A stretch of DNA of 7,198 nucleotides from JAAYYM01 sp964483545 (GTDB lineage Bacteria; Bacillota; Clostridia; Lachnospirales; Lachnospiraceae), in the NCBI GenBank assembly GCA_964483545.1, contig CAZACC010000102.1, forward strand, positions 1 through 7,198. Direction: 5' to 3'. The position numbers were made by a program, and so were the translations under genes. Positions 1 to 6,080 of the stretch are shown here, one piece after another; the first letter of the stretch is position 1; each line of letters begins with the position of its first letter. The notes under the pieces were generated by a model. The model worked only from the letters and a program-made list of their open reading frames with translations. It did no database searches and was not told where the DNA came from.

Positions 1-229
1 GCGTATTCACTGCAGGATATGCATCCACCTCATATTTATCAGTAGGTACTTCAACACTGCTTTCTGTAGTAGCATCAGCCACTTCACTATCAGCCTGTGA
101 TGTCTTTTTCTTACCATTCAGTGCAAACACAATTAATAAAACAACCAATACAACGAACAGACCACCCACGATAAAATAACGATAATACCGTGCAAAAAAC
201 TCTCTAATCCCGTTATTTGCCATGCCCAT
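1..229 (-). CDS. N-terminus of a single-pass membrane-anchored protein (partial)
   Basis: This is the first 76 codons of a gene that runs off the left edge. A short cytoplasmic head with Arg9, Arg14 and Arg17 is followed by one hydrophobic helix at about residues 18-37 (YFIVGGLFVVLVVLLIVFAL), then Lys40-42 and a polar, acidic Ser/Thr-rich linker. This predicts an N-in anchor with the rest of the protein outside the membrane. There is no cleavable signal peptide. The head and linker resemble Lachnospiraceae proteins that carry an extracellular SH3-type or NTF2-like domain, but that domain would lie beyond the window, so this is recollection only. Two in-frame starts exist. The ATG at 229 is preferred because AAAGGA (240-245) sits 10 nt upstream, against 16 nt for the ATG at 223. 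The gene starts 65 nt downstream of the tRNA and no clear promoter of its own was found, so it may be read from the tRNA promoter. Confidence 0.72.
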   Translation of the reverse strand, partial: MGMANNGIREFFARYYRYFIVGGLFVVLVVLLIVFALNGKKKTSQADSEVADATTESSVEVPTDKYEVDAYPAVNT

Positions 230-270
230 ATATAATACATCCTTTCAATATGACTTGCCCGAAATAACTG

Positions 271-290
271 CCCTGTTACGAATAACAGGG
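271..290 (-). terminator. 3' hairpin after tRNA-Arg (weak terminator or processing stem)
   Basis: A perfect 8-bp stem (CCCTGTTA/TAACAGGG) with a UUCG loop begins 3 nt after the tRNA discriminator base. The following bases (CAGTTATTTC on the minus strand) are only loosely T-rich, so this may be a leaky terminator or a stem guiding tRNA 3' processing and not an efficient stop. Confidence 0.5.
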
Positions 291-293
291 CTA

Positions 294-366
294 TACACCC
301 GAGAGGATTCGAACCCCCGACACATGGCACCGGAAGCCACTGCTCTATCCCCTGAGCTACGAGTGC
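294..366 (-). tRNA. tRNA-Arg, anticodon CCG
   Basis: A complete 73-nt cloverleaf reads on the minus strand. It has a 7-bp acceptor stem (GCACTCG with CGGGTGT, two G·U pairs), T8 A9, a 4-bp D stem GCTC/GAGC with an AGGGGATA loop, and anticodon stem GTGGC/GCCAT with loop TTCCGGT. The anticodon CCG is at 331-333. The variable loop is five bases, and the T arm has the canonical TTCGAAT loop. The discriminator base is A at 294, and the next bases are TAG, so CCA is not encoded and must be added by the CCA-adding enzyme. The tRNA reads the Arg codon CGG. It has a strong sigma-A-like promoter and hairpins on both sides. No integrase or repeated tRNA 3' end was seen that would mark an integration site. 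Confidence 0.97.
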
Positions 367-370
367 TTAT

Positions 371-394
371 GCGAAATCAATATATCAATTTCGC
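371..394 (-). other. Hairpin in the 5' leader of the tRNA-Arg precursor
   Basis: This 24-nt imperfect palindrome ends 4 nt before the mature tRNA 5' end. As minus-strand RNA it folds into a continuous 10-bp stem: seven Watson-Crick pairs (GCGAAAU/AUUUCGC), two G·U pairs and one A-U pair around a UAUA loop. On the plus strand the two wobble positions become C/A mismatches, so the stem is favoured only in the tRNA transcript. From the -10 box, transcription should start at about 396-397, so the hairpin would fill almost the whole leader. A protein operator at the same palindrome is the alternative. Confidence 0.55.
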
Positions 395-403
395 ACATGT
401 TTA

Positions 404-432
404 ATAATACCATAGCATCGGGAAAATTTCAA
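404..432 (-). promoter_or_regulatory. Sigma-A-type promoter of tRNA-Arg
   Basis: The -35 box TTGAAA (427-432) and -10 box TATTAT (404-409) are separated by 17 nt, and TGG directly precedes the -10 box as an extended -10 element. The predicted start is at about 396-397, some 30 nt before the mature tRNA. Confidence 0.75.
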
Positions 433-461
433 ATGAAAATATTGTGTTTATTACATAATTG

Positions 462-1433
462 TTACATACTCATGACTTCTTTCCTGTCTCGTGAATAATA
501 ATAAACATGATCCGCCAGTATTTCTTCTGCTTGAACCTGCGTTGCATTGACCTCCTGAACCATCTGTGTCAGGCGTTCATATCCATGACGTTCGCAAGTC
601 GGCACCAGAATCACTTCATGTATGCTGCTCGGAATAATAAATAAATCTCGATCAATCTGATCCGCAAATTCTGCCAGAACATCCTGATACAGCAGACAAG
701 CTGCACCATTGATCTTCTCTCTGTTTGATAACACATACATGGGGATCTCTCCGTCCATTTCATGGGTCTTATTTAGCATTGACTCCGCAAACTCTGCGAT
801 CTCGTCCTCATCCAGATGATCTGTTCCAATACCTGTTGACAGTTCAGCATGAAGACGATCTACGAGAATCTCTCTTATGATCTCCTCCATACCTTTAATC
901 TGATATCCCAGTATTTTCTTTGTATTTCTTTTTGCTGCCAGATACAGATCCTCTGTCGTTACATTCCAGAGCTCCATATGTTTATTGTGGACCAGAATGG
1001 TAGCTGATCCAATCTCATCATGTAAAACAATACAGTAAAACACAATTGCCAAATCCAGATACTGCACATAAGGAATCCCCGTCAATAGTTCTTCATTTTT
1101 TTCCAAACTAATGAGCTTATACAGAAGCTGATTACTGACCTTTTGATAATCGGTAAAAAAATCAATATTGATGCCTGTATCTGGTTTGCTGTTCTCATAT
1201 TGTCTGATAATCTCAACAATGATATCACTCAGTTCCTGTCCGTGATTGTATGCTGCATAGTATTCCTCCAGATAAATCGTCGGAGAGATATTTCGATCCT
1301 TGGAGATGATTGCAAGACCGTGCAGTCTAACCGCATTATTTTTAAGTACCGTTTCCTCTGTTACTGTTGCTGTGTCTCCCACATATTCCTCTATACTGTT
1401 CTTAATCTCTCTAATAAAATCAATGTACTCCAT
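462..1433 (-). CDS. DUF5688-family protein, function unknown
   Basis: The product is 323 residues, with no signal peptide and no convincing membrane helix, so it is probably cytosolic. I recognise it as DUF5688-like from its layout. An N-terminal helix (MEYIDFIREIKNSIEEYV) leads to a segment with a YLEEYY motif. The middle has VFYCIVLHDEIGSATILVHN and a conserved-looking MELW. The C-terminal part has YVLSNREKINGAACLLYQD, then DLFIIPSSIHEVILVP and a final DHVYYYSRD. That C-terminal block is the most characteristic part, and no catalytic signature is known to me. The start is set at the second Met because GGGAAGG (1442-1448) lies 8 nt upstream; the ATG at 1454 has no ribosome site. The gene follows the efp terminator and has its own weak promoter, so it is transcribed separately from the aro operon. 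Family members often occur in several copies in Lachnospiraceae. That it is a real protein is secure; its role is not. Confidence 0.88.
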   Translation of the reverse strand: MEYIDFIREIKNSIEEYVGDTATVTEETVLKNNAVRLHGLAIISKDRNISPTIYLEEYYAAYNHGQELSDIIVEIIRQYENSKPDTGINIDFFTDYQKVSNQLLYKLISLEKNEELLTGIPYVQYLDLAIVFYCIVLHDEIGSATILVHNKHMELWNVTTEDLYLAAKRNTKKILGYQIKGMEEIIREILVDRLHAELSTGIGTDHLDEDEIAEFAESMLNKTHEMDGEIPMYVLSNREKINGAACLLYQDVLAEFADQIDRDLFIIPSSIHEVILVPTCERHGYERLTQMVQEVNATQVQAEEILADHVYYYSRDRKEVMSM

Positions 1434-1475
1434 ACCTGTTACCTTCCCTTTCATTGTGATTCGGGCAGCAGGAAC

Positions 1476-1504
1476 ATTATATATAACAGGAGCACTTTCC
1501 TAAA
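1476..1504 (-). promoter_or_regulatory. Possible promoter of the DUF5688 gene
   Basis: A perfect TATAAT (1476-1481) lies 43 nt before the chosen start codon, with a poor -35 box TTTAGG (1499-1504) at 17-nt spacing. The -35 box abuts the T-tract of the upstream efp terminator. The weak -35 suggests low or activator-dependent expression. Confidence 0.4.
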
Positions 1505-1539
1505 CATGAAAAAAATAGGAAAGGCTCGCTTTCCTATTT
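1505..1539 (-). terminator. Rho-independent terminator of the aro-efp operon
   Basis: An 11-bp perfect stem (1513-1523 with 1529-1539, AAATAGGAAAG type) with a 5-nt loop is followed on the minus strand by an unbroken run of T residues. It lies 38 nt after the efp stop codon and closes the operon. Confidence 0.9.
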
Positions 1540-1577
1540 GTCATCACAAAGAAAAATAATCGGTAGGCATGTCCAGC

Positions 1578-2135
1578 TTATACTCTGGATAAATACTCAC
1601 CTGACCTAGTATCAATCTTAATCACATCATTCTGATCAACAAACAGAGGTACATATACTGTAGCACCTGTCTCAACTACTGCAGGTTTGGTTGCGCCCTG
1701 TGCCGTATCTCCTTTGAAGCCTGGCTCTGTCTCTGTAATCTCCAGTTCCACGAACAGAGGCGGCTCTATTGCAAATACATTTCCGTTATGTGAGCACACC
1801 CTAACCATTTCGTTTTCCTTGACAAACTTCAGTGCATCGCCTACTGATTCTGCTGATAATGCGATTTGCTCGTATGTCTCCATATTCATGAAGTTATACA
1901 AGTCACCGTCTGCATATAAATACTGCATGTCGTTTCTATCGATACGTGCGGCTGGAAATTTTTCCGTCGGTCTGAATGTCTTCTCAACCACACCGCCACT
2001 CTTGATATTTTTTAACTTTGTTCTGACAAAGGCTGCTCCTTTGCCCGGTTTTACGTGTTGAAATTCAATAATCTGATAAATATTATTATCCATCTCAATT
2101 GTCAAGCCATTTCTAAAATCGCCTGCTGATATCAT
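1578..2135 (-). CDS. efp: Translation elongation factor P
   Basis: EF-P binds between the ribosomal P and E sites and rescues ribosomes stalled on polyproline stretches. The 185-residue length is exactly that of the family. Residues 1-63 form the KOW-like domain with the tip loop VKPGKGAAF, and two OB-type domains follow (about 68-127 and 130-185). The C-terminus has the usual DTRSGEYLSRV signature. Lys32 in KPGKG aligns with the lysine that is aminopentanol-modified in Bacillus EF-P and lysylated in E. coli (at position 34); whether it is modified here cannot be seen. The start is secure: AAGGAGGA (2144-2151) lies 8 nt before the ATG. The gene is last in the operon, 61 nt after aroQ, and a candidate promoter in that gap could give extra expression. 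B. subtilis also keeps efp close to its aroQ homologue, which supports an ancient linkage. Confidence 0.98.
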   Translation of the reverse strand: MISAGDFRNGLTIEMDNNIYQIIEFQHVKPGKGAAFVRTKLKNIKSGGVVEKTFRPTEKFPAARIDRNDMQYLYADGDLYNFMNMETYEQIALSAESVGDALKFVKENEMVRVCSHNGNVFAIEPPLFVELEITETEPGFKGDTAQGATKPAVVETGATVYVPLFVDQNDVIKIDTRSGEYLSRV

Positions 2136-2180
2136 GTAGATATTCCTCCTTAATACGTTCCGTTAACAATTCCTTACTAG

Positions 2181-2210
2181 TTTATACTATATGACATCAT
2201 TTTTCAACAA
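2181..2210 (-). promoter_or_regulatory. Candidate internal promoter for efp
   Basis: TTGTTG (2205-2210) and TATAAA (2181-2186) are spaced 18 nt apart at the aroQ/efp junction, with the -35 box inside the end of aroQ. The match is moderate. No terminator separates aroQ from efp, so this would add to read-through from the main promoter. Confidence 0.35.
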
Positions 2211-2652
2211 CTTTTTTATCGAAATCAATCAGCCAGTCAATTGCCTCTAGATATCCATTAAACCCATGTCCCTTGATTAAGAGGTTGCATGCTGAGGCTG
2301 TAACGGTTTTGTGTCTCCATTCTTCTGGTCGCTCCGTGATATCTGAAATATGTACCTCCACCTTTGTTGTTGGCACGGAATTTAATGCATCCATCAAAGC
2401 ATAGCTGTAGTGTCCGTAAGCTCCTGGGTTGATTACGATACCCTTGATGTCCTCATCATAATAGCTTTCTTGTATTTTGTCGATGATAGCACCTTCATAG
2501 TTACTCTGAAATGTCTCTACCAGAATATTTTCCTTGGCGCCCTTTTTCGCAATCAACTGACAGAGATAATCATAATCCTCCCTGCCATACACATCCACCT
2601 CCCGAATCCCCAAGAAGTTCAAATTAGGTCCATTGATAATTAATATCTTCAT
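2197..2652 (-). CDS. aroQ: 3-dehydroquinate dehydratase, type II
   Basis: This enzyme converts 3-dehydroquinate to 3-dehydroshikimate in the cytosolic shikimate pathway. Its 151 residues fit the small dodecameric type II class, which is unrelated to the Schiff-base type I enzyme AroD. Visible signatures are NGPNLN at 7-12, Arg17 and the catalytic Tyr22 in the lid region, QSNYEG (49-54) with Glu53, INPGAYGH (74-81) with Asn75 and His81, the active-site EVHIS (99-103) with His101, and Arg113. These positions nearly match the numbering of the Mycobacterium enzyme. The C-terminal part, ending KGHGFNGYLEAI, is typical of Clostridia versions. The gene lies 18 nt after aroK with a ribosome site AGAAGGGAAG before the ATG, consistent with co-transcription. 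It supplies the substrate of the AroE encoded two genes upstream. Confidence is very high. Confidence 0.97.
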   Translation of the reverse strand: MKILIINGPNLNFLGIREVDVYGREDYDYLCQLIAKKGAKENILVETFQSNYEGAIIDKIQESYYDEDIKGIVINPGAYGHYSYALMDALNSVPTTKVEVHISDITERPEEWRHKTVTASACNLLIKGHGFNGYLEAIDWLIDFDKKVVEK

Positions 2653-2670
2653 AGTGTCTCTTCCCTTCTG

Positions 2671-3174
2671 TTATTGTAAACGTATGATTTCCTGCACGAT
2701 TTCCTCAACGGTCATATGATCTGCTGCTATCGTAATATCCGCCAGTGACTGATAAGTTGGAGCCCGAAGTGCCAGCAGTTTATAGATCATCTCGGTCGCA
2801 TCATCACCTGATAGCAGTGGTCTGCCTGAATCTCCCTTCAGTCTGTTGATCACTGTCTGCTCGCTTACCTTTAAGTATACCACTTTCCCACACTTTTTCA
2901 AATATTTATGATTACTATTTGTCATCGGCAGTCCTCCTCCGACAGAAAGGACAGTGTGGTCCATCGTTCCAGATACTTCTTCCATGATGAGTGTTTCAAG
3001 CTGTCTAAAATAACCCTCCCCATTCTGTGCAAAAATATCAGCAACATTCATAGACTCTCCCGCCTCTACCAGCTGATCTGTATCAGCAAACGTATATCCG
3101 AGCGTCTGTGCCAGCAGCTGTCCTACCGTTGTCTTACCGGAGCCCATAAATCCAATCAGTACGATATTATTCAT
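2671..3174 (-). CDS. aroK: Shikimate kinase
   Basis: The enzyme phosphorylates shikimate with ATP to shikimate 3-phosphate. The 167-residue length is normal for a stand-alone kinase of the NMP-kinase fold. The Walker A loop GFMGSGKTT spans residues 8-16 (Lys14, Thr15). DTD at 31-33 supplies the shikimate-binding Asp33 and a Mg-linked Asp. YFRQLE carries Arg57, VGGG at 78-81 is the shikimate-binding glycine loop, and GDSGRPLL at 114-121 is the lid with Arg118. LRAPTY around residue 137 matches the adenine-side arginine segment. Its ATG overlaps the aroE TGA as ATGA (3171-3174), with AAAGGA 8 nt upstream inside aroE, so translation is probably coupled. All key residues are present and there is nothing unusual in the protein. 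Confidence 0.97.
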   Translation of the reverse strand: MNNIVLIGFMGSGKTTVGQLLAQTLGYTFADTDQLVEAGESMNVADIFAQNGEGYFRQLETLIMEEVSGTMDHTVLSVGGGLPMTNSNHKYLKKCGKVVYLKVSEQTVINRLKGDSGRPLLSGDDATEMIYKLLALRAPTYQSLADITIAADHMTVEEIVQEIIRLQ

Positions 3175-4055
3175 CCGACCAATCCTTTCTTAGTCAATTC
3201 CTCCAGCAGTTCCTTCACCACTTTATCCAGTACTGTATGTCCAGTCCACAGCTCATAGGATGCAATTGCCTGACCAATCAGCATCATACTGCCATTCATG
3301 GTCTTTGCCCCTGCGCCCTCTGCCAGTTTCATAAATCTTGTCTGTTTAGGAGTATAGATCAAATCTACCGCACATTTCAGCTTTCCGTAAAACTCCTGGG
3401 ATTCGATCACAGCTTCCTCTATGTTCGGAAACAACCCTACAGAAGTACATTGAAAAGCGATATATCCATTCCCATATAAATGTTCCAGATCCTCCAGCCC
3501 CAGTGCCTGTATGATTGGGCCTACTGACGTCTCGCCACCGAAACAATTTTGCACGACCTTTGCAAGTGCTTTCGCTTTTTCTTGATTACGGTTTGAAATA
3601 TACAGTTCACAAGCTCCATCTGCTACACACATCATAGCAGCCGCCCTTGCAGCGCCCCCAGCCCCTAGGATAATCACGCGTTCACCAGCTACAGAAACTC
3701 CCGCCTTACGCAGTTCATACCTAAGTCCGATTACATCTGTGTTGTATCCCTTGAAGCCATGCTCAGTCCGTACCAATGTATTGACCGCACCTATTTTAGC
3801 CGCCTCATCATCAAGATCGGTCAAGATCTCCATGATTGCGCTTTTATATGGAACCGTTACATTCATTCCTGCTATTCCAAGTGCATAAGCACCTTGGACT
3901 GCCACATGGATATCATTTTGAACCTCAAACGGCAGATATGCCAGATTGTCTCCCATCCGCTCTGCCAAAAAGTGATGGATTGCTGGCGACATCGTATGTC
4001 TTACAGGATTGCCAATGATTCCGAGCACCTGTGTATTTCCGTCTATTTTATACAT
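3171..4055 (-). CDS. aroE: Shikimate dehydrogenase (NADP+)
   Basis: The enzyme reduces 3-dehydroshikimate to shikimate with NADPH. At 294 residues it is slightly longer than the E. coli enzyme, and both domains are complete. The substrate domain has IGNPVRHTMSP at 14-24, where the first Ser of the usual SxS shikimate motif is Thr21 and the second is Ser23. It also has NVTVPYK with catalytic Lys71, AVNT with Asn92, and GYNTD with catalytic Asp107. The nucleotide domain starts at GAGGAARA (131-138), and SNRNQEKA (154-161) sits where the NADP-phosphate-binding NRT motif is found. TSVGLFP and MMLIGQA (Gln262) complete the pocket. The start codon lies 13 bp inside the end of the transporter-phosphatase fusion gene, and AGAGGG is placed 8 nt upstream, so its translation depends on or follows that gene. 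The Ser-to-Thr change is conservative, and shikimate dehydrogenase remains a better call than a quinate dehydrogenase paralogue because of the adjoining aroK and aroQ. Confidence 0.96.
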   Translation of the reverse strand: MYKIDGNTQVLGIIGNPVRHTMSPAIHHFLAERMGDNLAYLPFEVQNDIHVAVQGAYALGIAGMNVTVPYKSAIMEILTDLDDEAAKIGAVNTLVRTEHGFKGYNTDVIGLRYELRKAGVSVAGERVIILGAGGAARAAAMMCVADGACELYISNRNQEKAKALAKVVQNCFGGETSVGPIIQALGLEDLEHLYGNGYIAFQCTSVGLFPNIEEAVIESQEFYGKLKCAVDLIYTPKQTRFMKLAEGAGAKTMNGSMMLIGQAIASYELWTGHTVLDKVVKELLEELTKKGLVG

Positions 4056-5437
4056 GTTTGTACCCTCTTTTTATAAAAATATAATACGATTTTTTCTAAT
4101 ACTCTCTTCAATACAATCTGTATTTCTTCTTTTGGATGGATTGGTTTCACTAGTATGTTGCGTATTCCAGCATTTTTGGCACCCCAGACATCCGTAAATA
4201 ACTGATCTCCGATGAAAATCGTTGTATCGGCATCACAATCCATTTGCTCCATAGCCCTCAGATAGCCCGCAGCAACTGGCTTATGGGCTTTATAAATATA
4301 CTCTACCTGCACAACATCATTGAACATTTTCACACGTGGCTCCTTATTATTGGATAATAATAAAATCCTGAAGCCCAGCTCTTTTAAATGTGCAAACAAT
4401 GCGATACTTCTTTCGTCTGCCGGAGCCCCATGAGGCACAAGTGTATTGTCAATATCAAAAATGATTCCCCTGTAACCTTCTTGATAGAGACTGTCATAAT
4501 CAATCACATAAGCTGAATCCAGATAGGCATCTGGATAGAATGCGGAAAAAAGCCCGTTTTTCCCTGGTTTTACCTCATTCAAAACAATTGCGATAAAAAT
4601 CAGTGCACAGCCGATGACCATCTTTCCACTCATGACCTCATGCAGAAAAACCGCAGCGCATAACACGCCAAATACAGCTTCCGTTGACATCAACAGCGAT
4701 GCTGTCGCCGGCTTCAGATACTTCTGGCATATATTTTGCAGTAAAAAGGCAATCATCGTAGAGAATAGTCCCAAATACAGCATAGACATCATCACGGTGC
4801 TGTTTTGGACAGCTTCCATAGGAAACGCTACGCCTGTCACCAAAGCCACAATCCATGAATACACTGCTGCAAATACCATCTGCAGTATGGCAATCAATAT
4901 AGGATCATCTGTTTCCGTATACTGATCAATATAAATAATCTGAAATGCAAAGAGAATTCCACATGCAAGAGTCAGGATATCACCTATATTGACGCTGTAG
5001 TCCCCCTCCAATGTCAGTAATCCGATCCCAGTAATCGCAATAAAGGCTGCCGCCACACAATATCGATCTGGCTTTCCTTTTTTTAAAATCCACCCTAAAA
5101 ACGGAACAACAACCACATACACAGTTGTCAGAAAAGCATTCTTTCCTGCCGTGGTATAATCACATCCGATCGTCTGTACTAAATAAGCCGCAAACAGGAA
5201 AAAACCTACGATTGCTCCATGTAATAATATCTTTTTGTTAATCTTCCTCACCCGTCCGATAAAGACAAGTGATAATATGATTCCAGCTATCGTAAATCGA
5301 AATGCCAGCATATAAATTGGCGGAACATAATTCAGTGAATTTTTTACAACTACAAATGCAAAGCCCCATACAAACGCTGTGACTAGCAGTCCGAACCCCG
5401 CAAACAATTTCACTTTTCTTGTGACAATCTGACCCAT
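4043..5437 (-). CDS. EamA/DMT-family transporter fused to a YqeG-family HAD phosphatase
   Basis: One open frame of 464 codons contains two complete proteins. Residues 1-288 are a drug/metabolite transporter with two EamA repeats (about 13-142 and 152-287) and ten predicted helices. Family-typical segments are TTAGKNAFLTTVYVVVVPFLG and MSTEAVFGVLCAAVFLHE. Residues 296-464 are a full-length YqeG-type HAD-IIIA phosphatase with all four HAD motifs: DIDNT (Asp328, Asp330), SNN (Ser362), Lys386 and GDQLFTD (Asp411, Asp416). It also has the family ending KPIHPKEEIQIVLKR. The linker VKPGKNGLF has no Met, stop or ribosome site, so the domains appear covalently joined, with the phosphatase on the cytoplasmic side if the even helix count holds. 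YqeG is related to Gep4, a phosphatidylglycerophosphate phosphatase of mitochondria, and its bacterial substrate here is unknown. The transporter substrate is also unknown; the aro neighbours hint at an aromatic compound. AAGGGAG lies 11 nt before the ATG. Confidence 0.93.
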   Translation of the reverse strand: MGQIVTRKVKLFAGFGLLVTAFVWGFAFVVVKNSLNYVPPIYMLAFRFTIAGIILSLVFIGRVRKINKKILLHGAIVGFFLFAAYLVQTIGCDYTTAGKNAFLTTVYVVVVPFLGWILKKGKPDRYCVAAAFIAITGIGLLTLEGDYSVNIGDILTLACGILFAFQIIYIDQYTETDDPILIAILQMVFAAVYSWIVALVTGVAFPMEAVQNSTVMMSMLYLGLFSTMIAFLLQNICQKYLKPATASLLMSTEAVFGVLCAAVFLHEVMSGKMVIGCALIFIAIVLNEVKPGKNGLFSAFYPDAYLDSAYVIDYDSLYQEGYRGIIFDIDNTLVPHGAPADERSIALFAHLKELGFRILLLSNNKEPRVKMFNDVVQVEYIYKAHKPVAAGYLRAMEQMDCDADTTIFIGDQLFTDVWGAKNAGIRNILVKPIHPKEEIQIVLKRVLEKIVLYFYKKRVQTCIK

Positions 5438-5470
5438 TTGATATTATACTCCCTTACATATTGTCAACTT

Positions 5471-5499
5471 ATTCTATCAAATCAAGTCATTTCTGTAAA
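5471..5499 (-). promoter_or_regulatory. Candidate promoter of the aro-efp operon
   Basis: TTTACA (5494-5499) and TAGAAT (5471-5476) are spaced exactly 17 nt apart, about 33 nt before the start codon of the fusion gene. Transcription would begin at about 5464, leaving room for the AAGGGAG ribosome site. No riboswitch, T-box or leader attenuator fits into such a short leader. Confidence 0.55.
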
Positions 5500-5524
5500 C
5501 TACAAAGTCAAACCTGACACACGT

Positions 5525-5557
5525 ACAAAAGGACAAACCAGATATCGGTTTGTCCTT
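5525..5557 (-). terminator. Rho-independent terminator after the orphan gene
   Basis: A perfect 11-bp stem (5529-5539 with 5547-5557, AAGGACAAACC type) with a 7-nt loop is followed on the minus strand by TTTTGT. It lies 15 nt after the stop codon and insulates the orphan gene from the aro operon. Confidence 0.85.
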
Positions 5558-5572
5558 CGTAAGAGGGATTAT

Positions 5573-6028
5573 TTACAACATTTCTGTCGGAAACTTCTGA
5601 AATACCAAGCCATCCTCATCATTAACGATACTGCTTCCTGACCCTACAAAGTATTGATACTGCTCTAGCATGGAATCCTTTCTCATATCTGAAATAGCCT
5701 TTTCTACATCCAGTCCTGCAAGTGAACTATCGCGACCTACTAGACTAATGTCCTCATCCCGATTAAAGCTCAAGGAAATATCCTGCAAATCTGAGGCTGC
5801 TGTTCTGCCTGTCAGTCCAGCTTCCTGTGCTGGTGATAATGTAGATATGACTTCCTGATTTTGTACATCCTGTTGCCGTTGCTCTTCTCTGTCTCTGACA
5901 CTCGGCTGCTCCGTCCCCACATCTGCCTTTGGGACATCCTGTCCTGCGATGGGAATTCTGCTGAGTGCATTCTGAGATTGGTAACTTTGGAATAAGTCAT
6001 ATTGACTATTCAATCCGTTTATTGCCAT
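5573..6028 (-). CDS. Orphan 151-residue protein of unknown function
   Basis: I cannot assign a function. The protein is soluble, polar and acidic, with no Cys, signal peptide or membrane helix. Residues 1-25 (MAINGLNSQYDLFQSYQSQN) are rich in Gln, Asn and Tyr. Residues 30-80 are a probably disordered linker rich in Gln, Glu, Asp, Pro and Arg. Residues 81-130 look like the conserved part: DLQDISLSFNRDEDISLVGRD, then a predicted amphipathic helix ending KAISDMRKDSMLEQYQYFVG. This ending faintly recalls small proteins found with flagellar genes in motile Lachnospiraceae, which I cannot verify here. The start is the third in-frame ATG, since AAAGGAGG (6039-6046) lies 10 nt before it and is too close to or past the two earlier ones. 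It is monocistronic, with a consensus-like promoter and a strong terminator, which supports a real, well-expressed gene. Confidence 0.85.
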   Translation of the reverse strand: MAINGLNSQYDLFQSYQSQNALSRIPIAGQDVPKADVGTEQPSVRDREEQRQQDVQNQEVISTLSPAQEAGLTGRTAASDLQDISLSFNRDEDISLVGRDSSLAGLDVEKAISDMRKDSMLEQYQYFVGSGSSIVNDEDGLVFQKFPTEML

Positions 6029-6080
6029 ATGAATCATTCCTCCTTTGCCATTCATTGCTTAACATAATCTGTTACCATTA

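Noticed and set aside
133..330. Minus-strand frame running through the tRNA and the start of the membrane protein gene.
   Set aside because: It reads through a tRNA and is out of frame with the anchored protein, which has a convincing membrane helix and ribosome site.
294..366. tRNA-Arg as an attachment site for an integrated element.
   Set aside because: No integrase, no repeated tRNA 3' end and no foreign-looking genes on either side.
451..467. TTACAT direct repeat after the DUF5688 gene as a terminator.
   Set aside because: It is a direct and not an inverted repeat, and no stem with a T-tract forms.
1143..1559. Plus-strand frame of 138 codons opposite the DUF5688 gene and the efp terminator.
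   Set aside because: It is a shadow of the DUF5688 gene, crosses the terminator hairpin and gives a composition unlike a real protein.
5443..5467. Perfect TTGACA and TATAAT boxes just before the fusion gene.
   Set aside because: They are only 13 nt apart, and the -10 box would place the start after the ribosome site and next to the ATG. The 17-nt pair at 5471-5499 fits better.
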